From: Parafilimonas terrae
GTDB lineage: Bacteria > Bacteroidota > Bacteroidia > Chitinophagales > Chitinophagaceae
Reading direction: 5' to 3'
Assembly: GCF_900115755.1 (NCBI RefSeq)
Contig: NZ_FOXQ01000005.1
Location: forward strand, 1-64,000
DNA: 64,000 nt
Below, in pieces: positions 52,118 through 62,661 of the stretch (within the stretch, counting starts at the first letter, position 1; every line of letters begins with the position of its first letter). Under the pieces are notes generated by a model. That model ran no database searches, was not told the DNA's origin, and was given only the letters and a program-made list of their open reading frames with translations. Both the position numbers and the translations under genes were made by a program.

Positions 52118-53611
52118 ATGCACGACTCTAACGATAGGGACGATTTTGAAGAATACCTTAAAGATCAGGTAAGCAGCCACAGGATGTATCCTTCTGACCG
52201 TGTTTGGCAAAACATACGTGGCAAAGTGCATACACCAAAAAAATGGCCGGCGCTTTCTGTTTTTACCGTATTGATTATTTCAGGGCTTTTAATAGGCACG
52301 CTTCTTAATAAGCCGGCTCCTGATGCCATAACACCAAACTTTGCATTTTCATTGCAAAGCCCACAGGATGAAATAAGCAAAGCAAATGATCAGGCAAAAG
52401 ACAACACTCAACTCGCCAATAACTATGCAGTAGAACAGCTTACTGCCCGCTCTATAAACACCGTTGCAGAAAAAATAAGGATTGATAATGCCATTGCTTT
52501 GCAATTAGCTGCAATTGAAGATCAGATAAAAATAACAGGAACCAATATTACAGTTGCCAATATTCAACATGCTAATGCTTACTCAACGCCTGAAACTTCG
52601 GGAAGCGTAAAGCCAGTAATTATTGCTGAAAGGAACAGCGTTGCAACAAACGCCGGCACAAACGAAACTTCGCCTTCATTTACATTCAGGAATATTGACA
52701 ATTACTTTTTCAATGTTACTTCAAGGTTAAGGGGCATACTAAATTCAGACCCTTTGCCTGCTTCTACAGGCGGTGCTGCATTCTTTCTGTCCGGCAAAAA
52801 TGATTTTAATTATGATTATCTTGACCTAAGGGTTTTGCCGGAGCATAAGGACCTGCTGCCTTCTTTAAAAGATCTTGGCAAAGGCTCATCAAAATTCGAT
52901 TTCAGGTTTTATATAGCGCCTGCTGTAAGCTACCGCAGAATTAAAGAAAACAGGGAGCCCGTTAAGCAAAGTTCAAGCGCCTCTTTACAGTCTGACCTTC
53001 GCATTGATCCTTCAATTGCTATTAACCATAGTCCCGCGCTTGGTTACGAAACAGGGTTAGGCCTTGGCTATAAGCTGAACAATAAATTTACACTCACAGG
53101 AGGCTTTCAGTTTAATATAAGCCAGTATAAGATAAACGCATTTTCTTACAAAGATGAGCCTGCAGCCGTTGTATTGGACGAAGGCGCATATTCAAGTACG
53201 GTTAACACAGTATCCAGTTTAAGAAGTGTTTCAGGCACCAGGCCGCTTACTATTAAAAACCGTTATTTTCAATTATCAATGCCTGTAGGTATAGAATGGA
53301 ATATTTTAAACCGTGGCAGGTTTACCTGGGGTTTAGGAACTGCTATTCAGCCAACTTATACATTCGACAAACAACCTCTTATCATTTCTTCAAATTATAA
53401 AAATTATACTGACGGGTCTGCCTATGTGCGCAACTGGAATGTAAATGCCAATCTTGAAACATTCCTGGGTTATACTACCGGAAGTTATCGCTGGCAGATT
53501 GGCCCTCAGTTACGTTATCAAATGCTGCCTTCCCTTGTGGACAAATATCCTAACAAGGAATACCTGCTCAACTATGGTGTGAAGATCGGCGTTGTAAAAC
53601 AACTTAAATAA
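52118..53611 (+). CDS. membrane-anchored protein with outer-membrane-barrel-like C-terminus, sigma-factor partner
   Basis: A 497-residue protein. Residues 1-42 are acidic and cytoplasmic in character (HDSNDRDDFEEYLKDQVSSH), followed by one membrane helix (43-63), a low-complexity linker (about 65-230) and a C-terminal part (about 260-497) with alternating strands (LGYETGLGLGYKLNNKFTLT) like an outer-membrane beta-barrel. It directly follows the ECF sigma gene. The N-terminus could hold the sigma factor in an anti-sigma manner, with the rest spanning the envelope. That topology is inference; no zinc anti-sigma motif is seen. Confidence 0.75.
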   Translation: MHDSNDRDDFEEYLKDQVSSHRMYPSDRVWQNIRGKVHTPKKWPALSVFTVLIISGLLIGTLLNKPAPDAITPNFAFSLQSPQDEISKANDQAKDNTQLANNYAVEQLTARSINTVAEKIRIDNAIALQLAAIEDQIKITGTNITVANIQHANAYSTPETSGSVKPVIIAERNSVATNAGTNETSPSFTFRNIDNYFFNVTSRLRGILNSDPLPASTGGAAFFLSGKNDFNYDYLDLRVLPEHKDLLPSLKDLGKGSSKFDFRFYIAPAVSYRRIKENREPVKQSSSASLQSDLRIDPSIAINHSPALGYETGLGLGYKLNNKFTLTGGFQFNISQYKINAFSYKDEPAAVVLDEGAYSSTVNTVSSLRSVSGTRPLTIKNRYFQLSMPVGIEWNILNRGRFTWGLGTAIQPTYTFDKQPLIISSNYKNYTDGSAYVRNWNVNANLETFLGYTTGSYRWQIGPQLRYQMLPSLVDKYPNKEYLLNYGVKIGVVKQLK

Positions 53612-53700
53612 GTTCCGGAAAACGCTGTCAAACTTCCTGTTATTTTCAACTGCATTCAAGCCTTAACAATGCCTGTAGCATTATTCTTTATTCGGTGAAT

Positions 53701-53708
53701 TACTTTTG
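53701..53708 (+). promoter_or_regulatory. TAnnTTTG (-7) box for uvrC
   Basis: TACTTTTG matches the -7 consensus 6 bp before the uvrC ATG at 53715, again implying a leaderless or near-leaderless message. Confidence 0.4.
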
Positions 53709-53714
53709 CAAACT

Positions 53715-55511
53715 ATGGATGCAAAAGCATTTCAGGCAATTTCATCATCGCTTCCCAATAAGCCGGGTATTTATAAATACTTCGACAACGATAATGAATT
53801 GCTATATGTGGGAAAAGCAAAAAATATAAGAAAAAGGGTAAGCTCTTATTTCACTAAAACATTTACCAGCTATAAAACGCATGAACTTGTTAACCGCATT
53901 CACCGCATAGAATTTACAATTGTTCATTCTGAACAGGATGCATTCCTGCTGGAGAATTCGCTGATAAAAGAATTTCAGCCAAGGTTTAATATCAATTTAA
54001 AAGATGATAAATCTTATCCGTATATCATTATAAAAAAAGAACCTTTTCCACGCATCTTTCTTACAAGAAAAAGGATAAACGACGGCTCTGAATATTTAGG
54101 GCCCTTTACTTCAGCAGGCAAGGTAAGAGAACTTATAAACTTTATACGGCAATACATTCCGCTGCGTACCTGCAAGCTTAATCTTACCCAACAAAATATA
54201 GAAAGAAAAAAATTTAAGGTTTGTCTTGAATATCATTTAGGCAATTGTAAAGGGCCTTGCGAGGGATTGCAGTCGCAGGAAGATTATACCGAAGGCCTTA
54301 TGCAGGTGCGCCAGTTACTTAAGGGAAATATGGCGCCTGTAATTTCAAAATATAAAATCATCATGAATGAATATTCGGCTAACCTTGATTTTGAAAAAGC
54401 CGAAATGATCCGTAAAAAAATTGACCATCTTGAAAAATACCAGGCACGTTCCGTTGTGGTAAGCAGGCATTTAACCAATGTGGATGTCTTCAGTATAGTT
54501 AAAGAAGCAGATGTTGCATTTGTAAATTATTTGATGGTTCAAAACGGAACAATCATTCAAACACATACCGTAGAATTGCAGGCAAGGCTTGAAGAAACTG
54601 AAAGCGATATACTGGTTTTTGCCATTGCACAGTTAAGGGAAAATTTCAACAGTACAGCTGCAGAGATAGTAGTTCCATTTGCGATTGATTATCCCGGAGA
54701 AGATACCATTATAACAGTGCCAAAAGGCGGAGATAAACTTAAGTTGGTAGAACTGTCGCAAACGAATGTGCAATATTTCAGGCAGGAATTAAGAAGGCAA
54801 AAGACATTGCACCTTGAACAAAATAATGAAGCGCAGCATAAAGTTTTGCTGGAGCTTCAGCAAAGCCTTGGTTTAAAAGAATTGCCTGCACATATTGAAT
54901 GCTTTGATAATTCCAACTTCCAGGGAAGTTATCCTGTATCTGCAATGGTTTGTTTTAAAAACGGGTTACCAAGCAAAAAGGATTACAGGCATTTTAATGT
55001 GAAAACAGTAAAGGGCATTAATGATTTTGCTACCATGAAAGAAGTTGTTTTCAGAAGATATAGGCGTTTAATAAATGAAGAGCAGCCATTGCCGCAACTG
55101 GTGATTATTGATGGCGGCAAAGGGCAGTTAAGCGCTGCAATGGAAAGCATTCATGAATTAAACCTGGAAGGAAAACTCACTGTTGTTGGGCTTGCAAAAA
55201 ATGAGGAAGAGATTTTCTTTCCCGGCGATACAGAATCTATAAAACTTTCATGGAACAGCGAAGGCCTTAACCTTATAAGAAGAATACGCGACGAAGTGCA
55301 TCGTTTTGGCATTACATTTCATCGCAATAAACGTTCAAAAGGAACTTTTAAAAATGAATTGGAAAATATTGAAGGCATTGGTGAAAAAACAGCAACATTG
55401 CTCCTGCAGCAATTTAAATCGGTAAAGAAAATAAAAGAAGCATCGTTTGATGAATTGCAAAGTGCCGTAGGCAAATCGAAAGCTGAAATTATTAAGGCTT
55501 ATTTTAATTAA
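53715..55511 (+). CDS. uvrC: UvrC, excision nuclease subunit C
   Basis: A 598-residue subunit that makes both cuts in nucleotide excision repair after UvrA/UvrB mark damage. GIY-YIG domain (about 12-95, GIYKYFDNDNELLYVGKA), four-Cys region (CLEYHLGNCKGPCEG, with CKLN before it), UVR domain (about 205-240), RNase H-like nuclease domain (IECFDNSNFQGSYPVSAMV) and C-terminal helix-hairpin-helix (LENIEGIGEKTATLLLQQF). The ATG at 53715 is preferred over a TTG three codons earlier. It ends with a strong terminator. Confidence 0.96.
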   Translation: MDAKAFQAISSSLPNKPGIYKYFDNDNELLYVGKAKNIRKRVSSYFTKTFTSYKTHELVNRIHRIEFTIVHSEQDAFLLENSLIKEFQPRFNINLKDDKSYPYIIIKKEPFPRIFLTRKRINDGSEYLGPFTSAGKVRELINFIRQYIPLRTCKLNLTQQNIERKKFKVCLEYHLGNCKGPCEGLQSQEDYTEGLMQVRQLLKGNMAPVISKYKIIMNEYSANLDFEKAEMIRKKIDHLEKYQARSVVVSRHLTNVDVFSIVKEADVAFVNYLMVQNGTIIQTHTVELQARLEETESDILVFAIAQLRENFNSTAAEIVVPFAIDYPGEDTIITVPKGGDKLKLVELSQTNVQYFRQELRRQKTLHLEQNNEAQHKVLLELQQSLGLKELPAHIECFDNSNFQGSYPVSAMVCFKNGLPSKKDYRHFNVKTVKGINDFATMKEVVFRRYRRLINEEQPLPQLVIIDGGKGQLSAAMESIHELNLEGKLTVVGLAKNEEEIFFPGDTESIKLSWNSEGLNLIRRIRDEVHRFGITFHRNKRSKGTFKNELENIEGIGEKTATLLLQQFKSVKKIKEASFDELQSAVGKSKAEIIKAYFN

Positions 55512-55513
55512 AG

Positions 55514-55542
55514 GGGGCCGGATGAAAATCCGGCCCCGTTTT
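55514..55542. terminator. terminator between uvrC and gldN
   Basis: A perfect 10-bp stem GGGGCCGGAT / ATCCGGCCCC with a GAAA loop, followed by GTTTT, lies 3 bp after uvrC. The gldN operon converges on it from about 100 bp away, so it may serve both. Confidence 0.88.
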
Positions 55543-55634
55543 AAAATCCAATATCCTATGAAAAACCGTTACAAATGTATGTAACAACTTTCTCTTTTAT
55601 CAATTTTTTTTATAATAAGTTTAATTTTATTTTA

Positions 55635-56705
55635 TTAATAGCTCCACAGCGACTGCTCATAGTTAAATATCTTATCCTTAATCTTATCGCCCTGCAGTAA
55701 TCTGAACAAAGTATTGTTTGGATATACAGCAGATAAAGGCAGGTTATAAGGATTATCAATAGTAGATTGAACAATATAACTGGTGAACAGCCTGCTTTCA
55801 AACAGTTCTTCCCACGTCATGCCGGCACTCATGTTTTTTGCATTATATACATTATACTTGGCAAGTATCGGCCTGAGGTCGGGATAGTAAACCCACCAAA
55901 CCGGCCTGTCGCTGTTGGCAATTACATCACCGGTTGATAACTTGTAGGGAATTACCGGTGCAATTCCAATAATTCTTACATAAAGCTTGCTGCTTTCCTT
56001 ATCAAACACCCATTCTTCTTTCAGGCGGAATTTATAAATAGAATCCGGGTCTGTTGCCTTTGCACGCACCTGGTAGCCTTTAACGTTACCATCATCATCA
56101 TAAACTTTTACCGTATCAGAACCGCCGCCAAAAGCATTAATGGCATCATCGGCTGTAATAGGTGTTGTAAACCTGTCGTCATCTGCACTAAATGCAGTTA
56201 CAGTGCCGTCTTTTATAGCTTTTAAAAGAATAGAAATAAAGCGTTGGCTGCCATTATCTTCAACACCCGCATACCGGAATGTCTGGTTCATTTTTTCCCT
56301 TGCATCAATTTCCCGCCAAACCCTCACTACATAAACAGCATCATCTTCCCTTATATTCTCATAAGGAAGTGGTATTCTTTCCCTGATAAGGTTTTTTTCA
56401 AAAATGCCATCAGTACGTAAAGACATTTTTGTGCTGTCCAATAACCCGTTATTGCTGCTTTGTATAACCTCCATAGGCAATGTAGTATCAATACCAACAC
56501 CGGCATTGTTATCAGGACTGCCATAATTAGAGGGAGTTTGATTATTCCCGTTTATACTGGTATCCGGATCAGAATTATTCTGCTGAGTTGCCTGCTGCTC
56601 CGGCGCGCCATAATTGTTCCTGCGTTGAACAGGCCTTTGTGCATCGGCATAATTAGCCGCACAAAGCGCAAAGGCCAACAACAATATAACTGCAATACGC
56701 TTCAT
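55635..56705 (-). CDS. gldN: GldN, type IX secretion/gliding protein
   Basis: A 356-residue periplasmic protein with signal peptide (1-22, ending ANYADA) and an Asn/Gln-rich linker (about 25-75), then the conserved GldN part (LREDDAVYVVRVWREIDARE, then EEWVFDKES and WWVYYPDLRPI). It forms the outer-membrane-associated ring with GldK in the type IX secretion system. It is the last gene of gldK-gldL-gldM-gldN, 10 bp after gldM. Confidence 0.95.
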   Translation of the reverse strand: MKRIAVILLLAFALCAANYADAQRPVQRRNNYGAPEQQATQQNNSDPDTSINGNNQTPSNYGSPDNNAGVGIDTTLPMEVIQSSNNGLLDSTKMSLRTDGIFEKNLIRERIPLPYENIREDDAVYVVRVWREIDAREKMNQTFRYAGVEDNGSQRFISILLKAIKDGTVTAFSADDDRFTTPITADDAINAFGGGSDTVKVYDDDGNVKGYQVRAKATDPDSIYKFRLKEEWVFDKESSKLYVRIIGIAPVIPYKLSTGDVIANSDRPVWWVYYPDLRPILAKYNVYNAKNMSAGMTWEELFESRLFTSYIVQSTIDNPYNLPLSAVYPNNTLFRLLQGDKIKDKIFNYEQSLWSY

Positions 56706-56715
56706 AATATCTTAA

Positions 56716-58254
56716 TTAATATAAGTTAAACACAATTGGCGGCAATATTCTTGTTCCACCTGGACCGGCAGCAGCAATGTTATCAATCGTAACAGTAGAA
56801 CCCGGCCTGCACTTCTCAATCAAGTCTTGTATGGGAGAAAAGCTTGCACCTTTTACATCCCTGAACTGTAACTGCGGGAACCCTGCCCCGGTTAAAACAA
56901 TTGTATAACCTGTAACATTAAATTTTACTCCTTCAAATATAAAGTTCTCTAAATCTGCACGAACGCCAGGCTGCGCTTTAAAATCATTTACACGCATACG
57001 TCCGCCTTTATTTATTCCCACTTTACCGATTGGATCGGGAACATCTTTCACCTTAAATTCAAAGCTGCTTGCCTTTCCGTCTGCATTAACGGTTATAACT
57101 GCGGGCGTTCCAGCTTTTCCGGGACGAACAATATATTTTCCAGCACCTGTTTTTGTCAGGGTTCCATTGCTCATGCTCACATGTACCTTTTCATCACCAA
57201 CACTCCCGCCACTTATAGTAACTGGATTATCCAGGTCTCTATAAAATACTTTCACTGCATCTGCACTTACACTAGCACCTGTTGGAGAACCCACCGTAAT
57301 AGGTACATCATAAGTTGCCTGCTCCTGTTTGCCTGTAGCCTGGTTAAAATAAGAAATCACAACATGCTTTGTGTAAGAACCCGCGCTACCTGCAGTGAAC
57401 TTATATTCGGCTACACCATTTGCATTTAATGAGGCAGTAGCCCCATCAATCGTTACTTTAGGCTGAGTTTCAGGGCTATTATTATAAGCACCAATGCCAG
57501 CGGTAATGGTTATTTCCTGGCCAGGCATGGCATAACTTGAGCTTTGCCCAACCAGCGGCTGATAAGTATTGAACACCTGTTTTACAGCGCCAACCTGCTG
57601 GTAAAAATAATCCACCATCATGGCTTCGCTGTTCTTAACATCATTCTCAAATTTGCTGAGGATGGTTACGGCGGCTACTGCCGGTGTCATATAAAAATAA
57701 GAGGCAGACCAGTCTTTCTGATTAGCCTTATTATTTGTTTTGAAGATAGTGGTATCAATAGGTAATGATGCCTCAAACCTCTTCCTTGCCACGGGGTCTG
57801 TGATCATTCCCAATAGTTCAGACCTTAATTTTCCCAGCTCAATATGTAATGAATCGCCGGCCTTTCCCGGGTCAGTCATTACCCTTGTAGCAGCCTCCAG
57901 GTCATCTTCTTTAAAAGTACTGTCTTCCGGGTTCCATTCTGCTGCATGTAATACCCTGTCTTTCAATCCCCTTATATAATTTATTACGCTCTCGGACCTT
58001 GTTTGTGCCTGTTGTGCCAGAGGAAACCATTCATTTGCACGGGTTTTTGTACTCTCATCTTTTAAAGCCTCATTAAATGCTGCAAAAATGTTTTTATTTT
58101 TTTGTTCTATAGTTGCACTTGCTGCCGTTAAGCTATGGTCAACTGTTTTAAAAGCATTCAAAATCTCAGCCGATACATTTAGCGCCAGCAATGCTGTAAG
58201 CACTATGTACATCAGGTTGATCATTTTTTGCCGTGGCTCTTTAGGTAATGCCAT
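56716..58254 (-). CDS. gldM: GldM, type IX secretion motor protein
   Basis: A 512-residue protein with a short cytoplasmic start (MALPKEPRQKMIN), one membrane helix (about 14-33) and a long periplasmic part of helical bundle and Ig-like beta domains ending in RILPPIVFNLY. With GldL it forms the proton-driven rotary motor that powers secretion and gliding. Located between gldL and gldN in the usual order. Confidence 0.96.
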   Translation of the reverse strand: MALPKEPRQKMINLMYIVLTALLALNVSAEILNAFKTVDHSLTAASATIEQKNKNIFAAFNEALKDESTKTRANEWFPLAQQAQTRSESVINYIRGLKDRVLHAAEWNPEDSTFKEDDLEAATRVMTDPGKAGDSLHIELGKLRSELLGMITDPVARKRFEASLPIDTTIFKTNNKANQKDWSASYFYMTPAVAAVTILSKFENDVKNSEAMMVDYFYQQVGAVKQVFNTYQPLVGQSSSYAMPGQEITITAGIGAYNNSPETQPKVTIDGATASLNANGVAEYKFTAGSAGSYTKHVVISYFNQATGKQEQATYDVPITVGSPTGASVSADAVKVFYRDLDNPVTISGGSVGDEKVHVSMSNGTLTKTGAGKYIVRPGKAGTPAVITVNADGKASSFEFKVKDVPDPIGKVGINKGGRMRVNDFKAQPGVRADLENFIFEGVKFNVTGYTIVLTGAGFPQLQFRDVKGASFSPIQDLIEKCRPGSTVTIDNIAAAGPGGTRILPPIVFNLY

Positions 58255-58293
58255 AAAAAATCAGTATCTGTAATTTGTTTAAAGTTGAAATTA

Positions 58294-59070
58294 TTATGCC
58301 TTTGCACCCTGCATTGCGCTAATCATATTGCCATATATCTGGTTTAACCTGCCAAGGTTATTTGCCAGCGTTGCAATTTGCTCTTTGGCTTTTATTGCAT
58401 CCGTAGCTGTTGTATTCATGGCATTGGAGGCTTCATTCAGCTTTCCGTAAAACTGGTTAAGCGCTTTAAGATGATTATTGCTTTCCTGTAATTCCAACTC
58501 ATAAATAGTATTTAAAGAAGATAAGTTCTTCGTTAAAACCTGGATTTGTTCATGAAACACTTTAGCGCCCTCAGAAGCATTGTTGAATGAGTTAGCTGAA
58601 TTGGCCATGCCGGAATATGCGCTTTTAACGGCATCGAGCGCCTGCGCTGCTTCTTTTGTTTTTTGGGTATAATCGCCGGTGGCTTTTACCACGTCGCTTA
58701 TTTCACCCATTTTTTCAACGGTGGTGCCCAATTTCTGAAAACCGGCGCTCAGCTTGCCCAGGTTTGCAGGCGTAATATCTGCTTCTTCAAGCATTTTTTC
58801 CATCGTTTTTAATGCGGGGTTTCCCTGTGGCACCGCGGCCGCAGCGCCAGCCAGCTTTACCTGGTGATCGTCTATAGCCGGATAATACATATATAATATG
58901 CCATATACCAGGAATACCGCAGCTTCAGTGCCCAAACCCAGTTTCAGGAAGAAATCTGCTGATGCGGTATGTAATAATTTTTGTAATGCACCCCATATAA
59001 CAACTGCTGCTGCTATGGATACAAAGATGTCAACGACTCTGCTAACTTTTGGAGGAATTGCGGCTGCCAT
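58294..59070 (-). CDS. gldL: GldL, type IX secretion motor protein
   Basis: A 258-residue inner-membrane protein with two membrane helices near the N-terminus (about 12-32 and 40-60, separated by a short loop) and a helical cytoplasmic tail. GldL pairs with GldM to use proton flow. Length is in the family's range. gldM starts 39 bp after its stop; gldK is upstream. Confidence 0.95.
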   Translation of the reverse strand: MAAAIPPKVSRVVDIFVSIAAAVVIWGALQKLLHTASADFFLKLGLGTEAAVFLVYGILYMYYPAIDDHQVKLAGAAAAVPQGNPALKTMEKMLEEADITPANLGKLSAGFQKLGTTVEKMGEISDVVKATGDYTQKTKEAAQALDAVKSAYSGMANSANSFNNASEGAKVFHEQIQVLTKNLSSLNTIYELELQESNNHLKALNQFYGKLNEASNAMNTTATDAIKAKEQIATLANNLGRLNQIYGNMISAMQGAKA

Positions 59071-59123
59071 AACTTTATTTTTTATTGAAGGGTTTTACCT
59101 TTTTATATGATATTGAATTTTTA

Positions 59124-60404
59124 CTATTTCCTGTATTGTGCCGGAAGATCGATAACACACCTGAACCCTATATAAGATTTGGTGGTATCCTGATATTCAT
59201 ACTGCCGGGTGCTGGTTTGAAGATAAAAACCAACATCCTTCCAGCTTCCGCCCCTTATTACCTTGCGTTTCATGCTTGGAGGATCTGTATCCAGCGCATT
59301 CCACTGAACATCCGGGTTCATGTCGTGCTGAAAATTATACGAACCTTCATAAAACAAAGAGTTTGTCCACTCAGAAACATTACCGGCCATATTATATAAG
59401 CCAAAATCGTTTGGCCAGTAGCTATCTGCCCTAACTGTATAAAAACCACCATCTTCAGGATAATTGCCGCGGCCAGGTTTAAAATTGGCCAGCAAACACC
59501 CTTTCTTATTTCTCAAATAATAATTACCCCATGGAAACATAGATTGTGTGCGGCCGCCTCTTGCTGCATATTCCCACTCTGCTTCTGACGGCAGGCGGAA
59601 ATCGCTTTCCGGCGCTTTTTTATGACCTTCCAGATAACTGTTGAGATAATGGGTGCGCCAGTGGCAAAAAGCATTTGCCTGTTTCCAGTTTACGCCTACT
59701 ACCGGATATTCGCCGTAAGAAGGGTGGGCGAAATATCTTTTGGTCATCGGTTCATTATAGGAATAAGAGAAATCCCTCATCCAGCATAATGTATCGGGGT
59801 AAATTTTTTGATTATAGCGATAGATGAAATCTTTACGCGGACGGCCTGCATTTTCCCTTTTTGCCGCTTCTTTTAAATTAAAACCCTGAACATTGTAAAC
59901 AATCATATCAGGGTCTATATCCATTTTACCATATAACCTGTTATCAGGAGTGAGAATAAGATCGTTCAGTTTTTCGAGGGTTCCCTTATCGCCCCATTTA
60001 ATGGAGGCGGCTCTTTTCCAGTCAATTGCAGTATCGCCGCCTGTTCCCGTTTTCATAAATCCTAAGCGAACGGCTGCAAGCGAATCCCTTACCCAGTAAA
60101 CAAACTGGCGATATTCATTATTGGTAATTTCTGTTTTATCCATCCAAAACCCGCTGATAGAAACTTGTTTATTGCGTGCAGTGAAGTTATAATTCACATC
60201 TTCATCGCTGGGCCCCATGTGAAATGTACCCGGCGGAATATAAGACATGCCAAGCGGCCGCGTCATACTGCTTCTTGCAGCAGGCGCCACACCATGCAAC
60301 TGACCATCACCAGCGATTGATTTCGACTTTCCCGATTTATTACAACTAACCACAGCTGTTGATAAAGCAGCAAGAAGTAATATTACAAAGCTTTGGTTTT
60401 TCAT
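59124..60404 (-). CDS. gldK: GldK, type IX secretion lipoprotein (FGE-sulfatase fold)
   Basis: A 426-residue lipoprotein with lipobox VVSC (Cys21) and a sulfatase-modifying-factor fold: SYIPPGTFHMGPSDEDV at the start, ASRTEWEYAARGG-like block SEAEWEYAARGG, and RKVIRGGSWKD near the end. It has a structural role in the GldK/GldN ring beneath the outer membrane; an enzymatic role is not implied. It is the first gene of the gldKLMN operon. The 133-bp region upstream contains no clear -7 box. Confidence 0.95.
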   Translation of the reverse strand: MKNQSFVILLLAALSTAVVSCNKSGKSKSIAGDGQLHGVAPAARSSMTRPLGMSYIPPGTFHMGPSDEDVNYNFTARNKQVSISGFWMDKTEITNNEYRQFVYWVRDSLAAVRLGFMKTGTGGDTAIDWKRAASIKWGDKGTLEKLNDLILTPDNRLYGKMDIDPDMIVYNVQGFNLKEAAKRENAGRPRKDFIYRYNQKIYPDTLCWMRDFSYSYNEPMTKRYFAHPSYGEYPVVGVNWKQANAFCHWRTHYLNSYLEGHKKAPESDFRLPSEAEWEYAARGGRTQSMFPWGNYYLRNKKGCLLANFKPGRGNYPEDGGFYTVRADSYWPNDFGLYNMAGNVSEWTNSLFYEGSYNFQHDMNPDVQWNALDTDPPSMKRKVIRGGSWKDVGFYLQTSTRQYEYQDTTKSYIGFRCVIDLPAQYRK

Positions 60405-60537
60405 CCGTTTTCCTTGTTTCTGGCAAATTTTTGAATATGATTATCAATTGCAGATGTTAAAATTATTTTTATCCGGCTCTGCATAAGAAATATCAACGCT
60501 TAATAACACAAATTATTTTGTTGGTTGAAACTTTTTG

Positions 60538-62592
60538 TTATAAATCTTTAATTAATTGATTCTTAAATTCCTCAAAGCTGCCTGCAGGTTGAAGACAGTT
60601 ATAATCTTCACAAATATATATTTTAGTTTGATTTGGTAAAATTACTTTTCCCTTAAGCAAAGGCCATTCTTCGTCCGGCTGGCCGGCACCCTGTATAACC
60701 TTTAAAGGAATGTGCTCCCTCAAAATTTTCTTTACCAAAGTAGTATAACCTTCCGCCATTACCACAATTTCTTTCAAACCATATACTAATAAAAGCATAT
60801 TTAAATTCCATCTGGCGAAAGAAACCGGGTATTTCCCGGCGAAGTTGCCTATATACAGAATCATATCTTCCGACCGTTTCCTCCATTCGGGCAAATCAAA
60901 ATAAACGGAAAGTTTGAGCAGATTTTCAGCCATCAATGCGTTGCCGGAAGGTGTGGCGCCATCATATAACTCAATCTTTCGAAGCAGCACATCTTTTTGG
61001 TTAACAGGAGTAAAATAAAAAAAGCGGTTATCCCTGTCGCTGAAAAGCTCAATGCATTTTTCACATAAAGTTTTGGCTTTCAATAAATAATCATTATTTG
61101 CGGTTACCTGTGCCAGCAAGATATATGCTTTTATGAGTGCGGCATAATCATCTGCAAAAGCAGGTTGCGGGTTGGCCGTTTTATTCCAGCTATGCAATAA
61201 GACGCTATCGCTTGAATGAAACAGGTATTTCTCAATAAAAGCAATATTATTTTGGGCGAGATTTAAATAGGCCTCATTGCCGAATGCAGCGTAAGCTTTG
61301 CATAAAGCAGTCAACATCAACGCATTCCACGATAGCAGCACTTTATTATCCAACCCCGGCTTTACACGTTTTTGCCTTGCCTTTAATAAAGTTCCTTTCG
61401 CATTTTCAAGTAGAAATGCAAGTTTCTCTTTATTTATTCCCAGGGAAGCTGCTACTGCTTCCGGGGTTTCAGGTTGCCACAAAATATTGGCGTCTTCCCA
61501 ATTACCTGTTTCTGAAATATTAAATACCTGGCAAAATATTTCACTGTCTTCCCCCAGAAGTTCATCAATTTCCTGTTTGTTCCACACATAATATTTTCCT
61601 TCAACGCCTTCGCTGTCTGCATCAAGTGCACTGTAAAATCCACCTTCAGGATCAGTTAATTCAGTTTCAACAAAACCGATTGTTTCGGCTACAACTTTTG
61701 CGTAGGCATTATTTTTTGTGACTTGATAAGCTTCTGTATAAACATCAATCAGCAAAGCATTGTCGTACAGCATTTTTTCAAAATGCGGAATTTGCCAGCG
61801 CCTGTCGGTACTATACCGGCAAAAACCCCCGCCAAGATGATCGTAAATGCCGCCCATCATCATTTTATCAAGGGATAATAGCGCTGTTTTTAATGACCGC
61901 TCATTCCCGGAAAAGAAATAATCACGGAGCAAAAACAATATAGAAAATGTTTGCGGGAATTTTGGCGCCTGCCCAAAACCGCCCCATTCCCCATCTGCAA
62001 CTTTTATAAGGTTCTCTGCAATTGCATTTGTTGTTGTTTTACCTATTGGAGGAGCTGCATTATTTAAATCCAGGCTATTGGCTTTCTGCAAATGCTGTGT
62101 AAGCGTTTCTGCCTGTTTGGTTATATCACCGCTTCTTTCATTATAAGCCTTGGAAATGGCCAACAAAACCTGCTGCCAGCTATTGCGGTTCATCATTGGT
62201 TTTGGAGGAAAATAGGTTCCGCCATAAAATGGCATCAGGCCTGGTGTTAAAAAAACATTTAGCGGCCATCCGCCACTGCCTGTAAGCGCCTGTACGGCAT
62301 CCATATAAATATGATCAATATCCGGCCTTTCTTCCCTGTCTATCTTAATATTAATAAAGTTCTCGTTCATTATCTGCGCGGTTGCTTCATCCTCAAAACT
62401 TTCGCGTTCCATAACATGGCACCAATGGCAGGCAGAATAACCAATGCTAACCAATACCGGCTTATTTTCTTCCTTTGCTTTTTTAAGCGCTTCTTCACCC
62501 CAGGCATACCAGTTTACAGGATTGTGCGCATGCTGCAGCAGATAAGGGCTTGTTTCGTTTATAAGATTATTGGTGTATTTATGCTGAGTCAT
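60538..62592 (-). CDS. thioredoxin-domain protein, DUF255/COG1331 (YyaL-like)
   Basis: A 684-residue cytoplasmic protein. The N-terminal thioredoxin-like domain (about 5-170) has the motif [16 protein letters not shown] with the two active cysteines, and [11 protein letters not shown]. The remainder is an (alpha/alpha) barrel like that of N-acylglucosamine epimerases (about 190-560). Family members are widely conserved but of unclear function. Upstream of gldK on the same strand, with a 133-bp gap. A single-gene transcript is likely. Confidence 0.93.
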   Translation of the reverse strand: MTQHKYTNNLINETSPYLLQHAHNPVNWYAWGEEALKKAKEENKPVLVSIGYSACHWCHVMERESFEDEATAQIMNENFINIKIDREERPDIDHIYMDAVQALTGSGGWPLNVFLTPGLMPFYGGTYFPPKPMMNRNSWQQVLLAISKAYNERSGDITKQAETLTQHLQKANSLDLNNAAPPIGKTTTNAIAENLIKVADGEWGGFGQAPKFPQTFSILFLLRDYFFSGNERSLKTALLSLDKMMMGGIYDHLGGGFCRYSTDRRWQIPHFEKMLYDNALLIDVYTEAYQVTKNNAYAKVVAETIGFVETELTDPEGGFYSALDADSEGVEGKYYVWNKQEIDELLGEDSEIFCQVFNISETGNWEDANILWQPETPEAVAASLGINKEKLAFLLENAKGTLLKARQKRVKPGLDNKVLLSWNALMLTALCKAYAAFGNEAYLNLAQNNIAFIEKYLFHSSDSVLLHSWNKTANPQPAFADDYAALIKAYILLAQVTANNDYLLKAKTLCEKCIELFSDRDNRFFYFTPVNQKDVLLRKIELYDGATPSGNALMAENLLKLSVYFDLPEWRKRSEDMILYIGNFAGKYPVSFARWNLNMLLLVYGLKEIVVMAEGYTTLVKKILREHIPLKVIQGAGQPDEEWPLLKGKVILPNQTKIYICEDYNCLQPAGSFEEFKNQLIKDL

Positions 62593-62611
62593 GTTGAATC
62601 CGTTTCTTCTA

Positions 62612-62640
62612 AAAATAAAAAATCCCGCTTTAACGGGATC
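62612..62640 (-). terminator. terminator after the uroporphyrinogen-III synthase gene
   Basis: Stem ATCCCG / CGGGAT with a 6-base loop; on the minus strand it is followed by a run of T. It lies about 20 bp past the end of the upstream gene and just before the DUF255 gene starts. Confidence 0.78.
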
Positions 62641-62661
62641 TTTTAAAGCTTTATAGAGTTC

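Noticed and set aside
60538-62592. membership of the DUF255 gene in the gldKLMN operon
   Set aside because: It is upstream with a 133-bp gap and is widespread independently of gliding genes, so a functional link is not supported.
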